DNA of 59,712 nucleotides from Nocardia alni. GTDB taxonomy: Bacteria; Actinomycetota; Actinomycetes; Mycobacteriales; Mycobacteriaceae. Positions within the stretch are counted from its first letter, which is position 1, and each line of letters begins with the position of its first letter. The notes beneath the pieces are model-generated. The model did not search any database. It was not told the origin of the DNA and saw only the letters and a program-made list of their open reading frames with translations. Shown here piece by piece: positions 53,883-59,712 of this stretch. Location: NCBI RefSeq assembly GCF_019038435.1, contig NZ_JAGPOX010000048.1, positions 1 to 59,712 of the forward strand. The letters run 5' to 3'. The translations under genes were made by a program, and so were the position numbers.

Positions 53883-54484
53883 TGCTGAGCTCCCAAACAC
53901 TCGCGCAGGCGAAGCAGTCCGTCGCGCATTCTGGACTTTACTGTCCCGATGGGTGTTTCGAGAACCTCGGAAACCTCGCGATAGGTATAGCCGTGGTAGT
54001 ACGCGAGCACGATGGACTGACGTTGCAGGTCGGACAGGCCGTCGAGGGCGTGCCGGACCTGCTGCTCCTCCAGGCGCGCCATCGTCGCCTCGACGGTCTC
54101 GTCCACCGGCCGGCGGACGTCCAGCTGTCCGGCGCGGCCCTCGCGATCGGCCGACGCCTGTTCGTGACGGATCCGGTCGATCGCCCGTCGATGCGCGATC
54201 GTCACGACCCACGCCATGACCTTGCCGCCCTGCTCGCAGAACTGTGGCGCCTTGAGCCAGATCTCGAGCAGAACCTCCTGGGCGACCTCTTCGGAGCGCG
54301 CGTGATCGCGCAGCACTCGCGTGGTTATCCCCAGGACGGGACCGGCTACGAAGTCGTAGAGCTTGGCGAACGCCTCGGCATCGCCGACGGCGACACGATT
54401 GATCAGCAGGTCCAGCTCGCTGTCGATATCGTCCGCATCCGTGGCAGGGGCACCGCCCGTCGTTTGCCGGGTGCGAATGACCAT
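53879..54484 (-). CDS. sigK: SigK-like ECF sigma factor
   Basis: This 201-residue protein has region 2 (EAFAKLYDFVAGPVLGITTR, HARSEEVAQEVLLEIWLKAP, MAWVVTIAHRRAIDRIRHEQ) and region 4 (LSDLQRQSIVLAYYHGYTYR, EVSEVLETPIGTVKSRMRDG), the pattern of SigK. In Mycobacterium tuberculosis SigK is held by membrane-bound RskA and drives secreted antigens. Here the coupled downstream anti-sigma is short. AAGGA lies about six bases before the ATG at 54484. The sigma factor at 25942 is a clear paralogue, sharing QRESIVLAYY/QRQSIVLAYY and V-K-S-R. The gene symbol rests on family resemblance, not orthology. Confidence 0.88.
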   Translation of the reverse strand: MVIRTRQTTGGAPATDADDIDSELDLLINRVAVGDAEAFAKLYDFVAGPVLGITTRVLRDHARSEEVAQEVLLEIWLKAPQFCEQGGKVMAWVVTIAHRRAIDRIRHEQASADREGRAGQLDVRRPVDETVEATMARLEEQQVRHALDGLSDLQRQSIVLAYYHGYTYREVSEVLETPIGTVKSRMRDGLLRLRECLGAQQ

Positions 54485-54659
54485 ACAGTGTCCTTCCAGA
54501 CCGACGGTCGGGGCTCACGGCACCCTCGCCAACCGAGCCGCAGCCGATGTCACACGGATGTGCCCCCGTCGCGAACCATCGGCAATCCCGCTCGGGGCGC
54601 GACCGAGTCGGCCCCGGTGTGAGTGCTGTGGATGAAACCGTATTCGCAGAGACCGATGG

Positions 54660-55037
54660 TCAGTACCGGCCGCACGTGTCGGCGATCTCGCGCATCTTCG
54701 CGGCCAAGGCGGCATCGGCGCCGGCCGGAACCCCCTTCGTCTGTTGCTCGGCCATGAGTTGCTGGAAGGCTGCCCTGCGCTCCCCGGGCGGGCGGTTGTA
54801 GGCCTGGCGCAGTTGGTTCTTCTGCTGTGGCGCGGAGTCCAGCTGGGTGGCCGCATCCGGCGCGACGCGGTGCAGCGCGGTGTCTACCTGCTCGAACGAG
54901 CAGGAGGAGGTCAGGAGGGGTCCGAATGCGTCGACCGGGTCGGCGGAGGCGAACGTGGAACCGAGCATGGCAATGCCGGCAGACAACCCGCTGAGGGCCA
55001 GGGTGGCGGTCAGGTGCTGGTGTCTGAGTACCGTCAT
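54660..55037 (-). CDS. Hemophore-related secreted protein
   Basis: The 125-residue precursor has a signal peptide: basic start (MTVLRHQH), hydrophobic core (LALSGLSAGIAML) and a cleavage site after A-S-A at residue 32. The mature part is helical with one Cys pair (Cys46 and Cys122), FEQVDTALHRVAPDAATQL and an FQQLMAEQQ tail. This fits the Rv0203-like hemophore-related family of mycobacteria and Nocardia, whose members bind heme outside the cell. A GGAAGG site is seven bases before the ATG. It starts 176 bases to the right of the SigK-like gene's start and reads leftward like it; a shared regulon is possible. Heme binding has not been shown for this copy. Confidence 0.72.
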   Translation of the reverse strand: MTVLRHQHLTATLALSGLSAGIAMLGSTFASADPVDAFGPLLTSSCSFEQVDTALHRVAPDAATQLDSAPQQKNQLRQAYNRPPGERRAAFQQLMAEQQTKGVPAGADAALAAKMREIADTCGRY

Positions 55038-55181
55038 GTATCGACCTTCCGGATAGTGTTCGGTCAGCTGTACTAGCTTGCGCCCCTGTGCGACTGGACA
55101 GAAGGAAGTCGATACAGACGGCGCGGCGGATTGGTGCGTAACGCAAACAACTGCCTGACCCGCACCGATCTCGGTGGCGGG

Positions 55182-55446
55182 TCAGTCGTGCTGGACGGCT
55201 CGGGTCAACTCTTCGACGATCGCGTCTCGAGTGGCCGGCCGGTTCGAAGTAGCTCGAGCGTAGCGCGGCCGTCCCGGCGATCATCGCGACGGTCGAGTAT
55301 GCCGCAAGATCAGGGTTCGCGGAGCGCATTGCGCGAAGGTGTATCCCTCGGGTCCGAACCGGCCGAGTAGCGCGAGCGAGTGCCGGATCTCGGCGATCCC
55401 GTAGTCCCGGCGAGCGAGCAGGAAGGTAATCGGCCGATTGCCGCTG
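55182..55446 (-). pseudogene. Frameshifted gene fragment, family unknown
   Basis: Three protein-like pieces follow one another on the minus strand in different frames: RPITFLLARRDYGIAEIRHS ... GPEGYTFAQ, then PDLAAYSTVAMIAGTAALRS ... FEPAGHS, then ATRDAIVEELTRAVQHD-stop at 55182. Their composition is unlike the Arg/Pro-rich shadow frames nearby, and the joins at about 55330 and 55225 would need two frameshifts. I read this as a decayed gene. Nothing else of note is seen in 55038-55563. Confidence 0.4.
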
Positions 55447-55563
55447 TTTGGGTAATCGTTTTCTGAAACGCTGGAGCCGTGCCGCAACAGCCTGCGTCGG
55501 GTTCGCCTACCCGCGATACGGGAGTGCGGCGCGCAGGCCTGCACAACCAGTAGAGGAGATCGT

Positions 55564-57210
55564 ATGAGCGCCTATGCTTTTCCCGTCGTCGAGCCTCCCG
55601 TCGCCGCTACGTCCGAGACGGCCTACCTGATCGCCAGCGGCGACCTGCGCCCCGCGGCGAACGAGATGGGGTGGCCCACCCAGGTGGAGCTCGAGCGGAT
55701 GGTGACCGACGCATTCCAGGAGGTCGGCTGGAAAGTGGTGCGGGCCAACGAGATCGACCCGCACACCGGGCACGGGTTCATCAGCAGCCAGCGGATGGGG
55801 CTGAACGTCTTCGCCACCATCCCCGCCGACGCCCCGCTGATCGTCGCGGAGGCGGTGTGGCAGTACAGCCATCACGTGCTCGCCGGTCTGCGCACGCACC
55901 AGGGACCGATCCTGACGGTCGCCAACTTCGCCGGGAAGTGGCCCGGCCTGGTCGGGCTGCTGAACCTGAACGCCGGACTGACCAAGATGCGCAGACCCTA
56001 TTCGACCATCTGGACGGTCGACGGCACCGACGAGTGGTTCCGCGACGGCATTCGCAGCTGGGTCGAGACCGGAACCATCGTGCACGATGCCTCGCACGTC
56101 CATCCGCTGCCCGCCCTGCCCGACAGCCCGGAGCGTGACCTGGGGGTGGCGCTGGCCGGGCAATTGCTGCGGGACAAGGCCATCATCGGGATCTTCGACG
56201 AGGGCTGTATGGGCATGTACAACGCCATCTTCGACGACGAGGTGCTCAACGCGATCGGCATCTACAAGGAGCGGCTGTCCCAGAGCGCGCTGTGGGCCGA
56301 GATGCTGAAGGTCGGCGACGAGGAGGCCCGGGAGATCGGCCGCTGGTTGCTGGATGCCGGGATGAGTTTCAAGCTCGGAACGGATCCGGACACGGAACTG
56401 ACGCAGGAACAGTTGGTCCTGCAGTACAAGATGTACATCGCGGCGCTGCGGATCGCCGACGACTTCGGCGTCGATGCCGTGGGCATCCAGTACCAGCAGG
56501 GTCTGAAGGATCTGGCGCCGGCCTCCGACCTGGTCGAGGGGCTGATGAACAACGTCGAGCGTCCCCCGGTGCGCAGCCGTGACGGCGAGCGCGTGTTGTG
56601 GGAGGGCCGCGCGGTGCCCAACTTCAACGAGGTGGACGAGGGGGTGGCCGTGGATTCGCTTGTCACCAACCGTGTCTGGACGGCCATGGGCCTGGATCCG
56701 GCCACCACGCTGCACGACGTTCGGTGGGGCGAGGAGTACGACGGCCGGTTCGTATGGGTCCTGGAGATCTCCGGCTCGGTGCCGCCGTCGCACTTCGCCA
56801 ACGGCTACGCGGACGCCGAAGGCTGGCGGCAAGGCCCGATGTTCTTCCCGGCCGGCGGGGCCACGATCAACGGCATCTCCAAACCGGGCGAAATCGTCTG
56901 GTCGCGTGTGTATCTCGCGGACGGACGGCTCAACGTCGATATCGGCCGCGGCACCGTGGTCGACCTGCCGCTCGAGGAGAGCCGTCGGCGCAAGAACGCG
57001 ACCAACCCCGAGTGGCCGATCATGAATCTGGTACTGCACGAGATCAGCCGGGACCAGTTCATGGCGCGGCACAAGGCGAACCACGCGAACGTGGTCTACG
57101 CACCCGATGCCGAGACCGCGGACAAGGCACTGCTGGCCAAGGCCGCTTGCTTCGACGCGCTGGGAATCGCCGTCCACCTGTGCGGCGCCACGGCACTCAC
57201 GCAGAGCTGA
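55564..57210 (+). CDS. L-fucose/L-arabinose isomerase-like protein
   Basis: The 548-residue protein has the size and overall pattern of the fucose isomerase family: an N-terminal Rossmann-like part (VGWKVVRANEIDPHTGHGFI, TIPADAPLIVAEAVWQYSHH), then ANFAGKWPGLVGLLNLNAGL, and a long C-terminal part with the Glu/Asp/His residues expected of a metal site (IGIFDEGCMGMYNAI). Family members interconvert aldose and ketose sugars with Mn2+. Specificity cannot be read. GAGGAG is about six bases before the ATG. No sugar kinase, aldolase or transporter is next to it, so it is an isolated enzyme, followed by a strong hairpin. The name should be taken as family level only. Confidence 0.78.
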   Translation: MSAYAFPVVEPPVAATSETAYLIASGDLRPAANEMGWPTQVELERMVTDAFQEVGWKVVRANEIDPHTGHGFISSQRMGLNVFATIPADAPLIVAEAVWQYSHHVLAGLRTHQGPILTVANFAGKWPGLVGLLNLNAGLTKMRRPYSTIWTVDGTDEWFRDGIRSWVETGTIVHDASHVHPLPALPDSPERDLGVALAGQLLRDKAIIGIFDEGCMGMYNAIFDDEVLNAIGIYKERLSQSALWAEMLKVGDEEAREIGRWLLDAGMSFKLGTDPDTELTQEQLVLQYKMYIAALRIADDFGVDAVGIQYQQGLKDLAPASDLVEGLMNNVERPPVRSRDGERVLWEGRAVPNFNEVDEGVAVDSLVTNRVWTAMGLDPATTLHDVRWGEEYDGRFVWVLEISGSVPPSHFANGYADAEGWRQGPMFFPAGGATINGISKPGEIVWSRVYLADGRLNVDIGRGTVVDLPLEESRRRKNATNPEWPIMNLVLHEISRDQFMARHKANHANVVYAPDAETADKALLAKAACFDALGIAVHLCGATALTQS

Positions 57211-57221
57211 CCCCCGAGCCA

Positions 57222-57252
57222 CCGGTTCCCGAACCGCTCGTTCGGGAATCGG
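57222..57252 (+). terminator. Hairpin terminator after the isomerase gene
   Basis: A 13-bp stem (57222-57234 with 57240-57252, one G-T pair) with loop CGCTC begins 11 bases after the isomerase stop. There is no T tract, but the stem is long and exact. It lies between convergent genes and may serve both. Confidence 0.65.
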
Positions 57253-57402
57253 CCATCGCGAATCAGGGCCATGCCGACGTCTCGACAGCCACGGTTTCGC
57301 GGGCGATGAACGGCTCGGCGAGGGCTCTGAGACCGGTAGTTCGACGGGGCTCGGCCGCGCAGGTCGATCCACCACTTGCTGTCGGTGTAGCAGGAACGAC
57401 CC

Positions 57403-59121
57403 TCATTGCGGGATTGTTTGGCCCGGGCGTAGTACCGGTCCGCACGCGCCCGTCTTCTGGTAGTCGGGCAGCAGGTGTGGCAGCGTGATGTCCGAGTACT
57501 GGCGTAGTTGCCGGAGTTGGCGGGTGGTGTGGACGGCGTCTTTGCGGACCCAGTCCTGGTCCGCGCCGGCTGCGTCCTGGAATAGGTGGATCGGGTAGTA
57601 GTCGCGGGTCATTCGTGGATCCTCGCTGAGCCCGTGGGGCACCCAGACTCCGTGGATGTGCACGAATGTGGGCTTCAGGTCGTCGAATGCGTAGTCCCTG
57701 ATGGTGATGCCGGCTGTGCCGGCGCGGATGTCCGCGATCCGCGAGTCGGTGAGCCCGGCCAGATCGACCAGTCGTAGACGCGATGTCAACGAGCTTCCGC
57801 CCATGTCGGGCGCCAGTAGCGTGCCCTGGCGCAGATCGAGGATGTCGGCGTAGCCGTTGAAGTAGCGGCCGAATCGGATGGCGATCCAGCACAGGGGCAC
57901 ATCGGAATTGGTGCGGTAGGTCTCGGCTGAGCCGGCCAATGCGACACCGGATGGGATCAGGACGCCGACCAGGATCAACGCGATCAGGACTCGGCCCCAC
58001 GTCCGTAGCCTGGAGAGCGCCTGCGCCGCCGAGATCATCACGGCGATCGCGGTCAGAGCCCATACCGGGGTGGCGAAGCGGAACTGGGCCATCCAATCCG
58101 GCTCCAGCACGCAGTACGCGATCATCGCCAGCACCGGCGGAATCAGCAGTGCGACAGCGCCGTCGCGCCATGTGCTCGGCGCGACCAGCGAGAGCCCGAC
58201 CACTGCGAGTGCCGCGATCACCGCGGGCACACCCGCGTAATGCACCAGATCCCAGGCCCTGGTCAGATCGTGCACGGTCGGCATCGACTGATGTTTGGCC
58301 ACTGCCGTATTCGCGACGACCCTGCCGAATTCGCTGATCCGCCACAGCAGATACGCACCGAACGGAATCGCGAACGCGATACCCGAATAGACCACATGGC
58401 GAAGTGCGATGAACCATGTCGCACGCCGAATCAGAATCACCGAGATCAGCGGGTACACGGCCACATAGATCAGGCCGTCGGGCCGGGTCAACGCCGCGAA
58501 CGCAGTGATCAGACCGGCTGTCACCGCCACCGCCGGTGTCCACAGCCGCTGGTCCAGCACCGCCAGAAACAGGCGGACGGCCAGAACACACGCCGCCAGC
58601 GCGAACAACGAGTTCTCCAGACCGGAGAAACACCAGATCACGAACGACGGAATCGACGCCAGCACAACGCCTGTCGCAAGCGTGACCAGCGCGGGCCACC
58701 GTGACACCCGGCGAGCCGCGACATAGCAGGCGACCAGGATTCCGGCACAGCAGAGCAGCGCGATCGCCTTCGGATACAGCACGAAGTCCGGCACACCGAA
58801 CAGGGCGCCGCGGTCGAACAGGCCACACCATTTGCCCACCACCAACACCGCGAGCCAGGTGGGGTCGGAGAACCCCTCCACCGGATTCGCACCCGGCTGC
58901 AGCACCGGCCCCGCACCGTCGGCGATGTTGCGCGCATAGGCGAACGTGATCCCCGCGTCGTCCACCACCCAGTTGCCGTATCGCGCCGCCTGCCATGCCA
59001 GCAACAACACGCCGCCCGCGATCGCCGCCACCGCCGCCCACCACTCCCGACCACCCCGTGGCCGGGAGTTCTCCCCCACCTCGGCGGAGGTTTGCGGCCG
59101 CACTGTCAGTACCTCAACCAT
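57403..59121 (-). CDS. GT-C-type membrane glycosyltransferase, possibly AftB-like
   Basis: The 572-residue protein has about ten membrane helices followed by an extracytoplasmic C-terminal domain of ~180 residues. The first loop reads NWVVDDAGITFAYARNIADG, then PGANPVEGFSDPTW, which is the DD-containing motif of GT-C transferases. These use polyprenyl-phosphate sugars and act on the outer face of the membrane. In Corynebacteriales similar proteins (for example AftB) add arabinofuranose in arabinogalactan or lipoarabinomannan. The pattern is consistent with that group but not diagnostic. The ATG at 59121 gives a normal length. Function in cell-wall glycan assembly is inferred. Confidence 0.68.
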   Translation of the reverse strand: MVEVLTVRPQTSAEVGENSRPRGGREWWAAVAAIAGGVLLLAWQAARYGNWVVDDAGITFAYARNIADGAGPVLQPGANPVEGFSDPTWLAVLVVGKWCGLFDRGALFGVPDFVLYPKAIALLCCAGILVACYVAARRVSRWPALVTLATGVVLASIPSFVIWCFSGLENSLFALAACVLAVRLFLAVLDQRLWTPAVAVTAGLITAFAALTRPDGLIYVAVYPLISVILIRRATWFIALRHVVYSGIAFAIPFGAYLLWRISEFGRVVANTAVAKHQSMPTVHDLTRAWDLVHYAGVPAVIAALAVVGLSLVAPSTWRDGAVALLIPPVLAMIAYCVLEPDWMAQFRFATPVWALTAIAVMISAAQALSRLRTWGRVLIALILVGVLIPSGVALAGSAETYRTNSDVPLCWIAIRFGRYFNGYADILDLRQGTLLAPDMGGSSLTSRLRLVDLAGLTDSRIADIRAGTAGITIRDYAFDDLKPTFVHIHGVWVPHGLSEDPRMTRDYYPIHLFQDAAGADQDWVRKDAVHTTRQLRQLRQYSDITLPHLLPDYQKTGACGPVLRPGQTIPQ

Positions 59122-59378
59122 TCATCAGACCCCAACCACGACTTGCGTTGCAGAAAACGCAACAGTCTTTGCGCCCATCGCGGATTCTGCCACCGACTCG
59201 GTCAATACTGAAACACATATCACCATCTCTGGAAGCCCGCAGATCTCAGGGCGGCCCAGCCCACACCGCGAACCCGCTGCTGGCCATCCTCGAGCGGCGA
59301 ACCGCGTTGCGCCCCGATCACCCGCACTCGCTACGCCGCCGGAAGCACAGCCGCACGGGGGTGCTAGAAAAGCAAGTG

Positions 59379-59712
59379 ATGACCGATCTCGATGCCCTCC
59401 TCGACGCGCCGACGCCTGTGGCGGCGCGGGTGTTGGAGGAGGCCAGTACTGCTGATCGTTGGTGGCAGATCTCGGGGCAGCAGTGCGATATGTTCGCGCA
59501 GAATCATTCTTGGGTGGAGGCTGCTGCGTGTTTGAGGGATCCTCGGATACGGTTGCGGGTTGCTCATGCGCGGGTGTTGCGGGGGGAAAGTATTGGGGGG
59601 CAGTATTTTTCGGCTGAAAGGCCTGGGGGGCTCGCGGCTGGGGAGGTCGGGTTCTGGGCGGTGCCGTTGGGGCTGCGGTCTTGGGAGGCGCGGCATTGGG
59701 ATTCTCGATATC
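59379..59712 (+). CDS. Start of an unknown gene (runs off the window edge)
   Basis: From an ATG at 59379 (or GTG at 59376) the frame stays open to the window end, giving 111 codons: MTDLDALLDAPTPVAARVLE, then ADRWWQISGQQCDMFAQNHS, AAACLRDPRIRLRVAHARVL. The composition is protein-like (Trp, Gln, Asn), not that of a shadow. It contains no motif I recognise. Codon use is less GC-rich at third positions than neighbouring genes (TTG, GAT, TCT, CAT), which may mark an acquired or weakly expressed gene. No clear Shine-Dalgarno is visible, and 59122-59378 to its left shows nothing else. Confidence 0.55.
   Translation, partial: MTDLDALLDAPTPVAARVLEEASTADRWWQISGQQCDMFAQNHSWVEAAACLRDPRIRLRVAHARVLRGESIGGQYFSAERPGGLAAGEVGFWAVPLGLRSWEARHWDSRY

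Overview
The window is high-GC DNA from a mycolic-acid-type actinomycete, most likely a Nocardia or close relative. This is inferred from a DUF222-like gene end, a SigK/RskA-type sigma locus, a hemophore-related secreted protein, a GT-C sugar transferase and the codon bias; no species marker is present.

Layout. (1) 0-3.4 kb: the end of a DUF222-like gene, tRNA-Ala(GGC) with a strong terminator, then accessory genes: a Phd/RelE-type toxin-antitoxin pair, a glycine-zipper protein and a protein with a nuclease-like E-x-K signature. (2) 3.4-9.7 kb: msrA, a decayed oligopeptide ABC ATPase, and a cytochrome P450 convergent with a large LAL/LuxR regulator. Two copies of a ~36-bp direct repeat flank the remnant, the P450 and the regulator. 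(3) 8.9-13.6 kb: a tautomerase/SnoaL fusion divergent from a TetR regulator with two visible operator dyads; a DUF2255/cupin pair; a broken MmyB-type regulator; and a second toxin-antitoxin-like pair (DUF433/PIN-like). (4) 13.7-21.6 kb: two alpha/beta hydrolases, then a minus-strand block of MFS exporter, SAM methyltransferase, KASIII-like enzyme, AMP ligase and acyl carrier protein, with an HxlR regulator divergent from the exporter. The last three genes overlap by 4 nt each (GTGA, ATGA). (5) 21.6-25.6 kb: small metabolic and membrane genes (NTF2-like, DUF302, a polytopic membrane protein) and a LysR regulator divergent from a threonine dehydratase-like enzyme. (6) 25.9-53.5 kb: the centrepiece. 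An ECF sigma factor, a MacB/LolD-type ABC ATPase, an FtsX-type permease and one 7708-residue nonribosomal peptide synthetase all run rightward, followed by an 80-residue zinc-finger anti-sigma domain. (7) 53.5-59.7 kb: a second, SigK-like sigma factor with a short RskA-type anti-sigma on the opposite strand, a hemophore-related protein, a fucose-isomerase-like enzyme, a GT-C transferase and the start of an unknown gene.

How the genes may work together. The NRPS has seven C-A-T modules and a terminal thioesterase, every core motif is intact, and there is no E or MT domain. The binding-pocket code of A1 reads as threonine; A2 is serine-like but altered; A3-A7 form a related family with hydrophobic codes I do not recognise. 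The predicted product is therefore an N-capped or free heptapeptide starting Thr-(Ser-like), followed by five residues probably loaded by hydrophobic pockets, released as an acid or a ring. The ABC pair directly upstream would export it or give self-protection. The ECF sigma at the front and the soluble anti-sigma domain at the rear look like a regulatory pair bracketing the operon. The KASIII-ligase-ACP cassette could supply an acyl group and the P450 and methyltransferase could tailor, but nothing in the sequence ties them to this NRPS.
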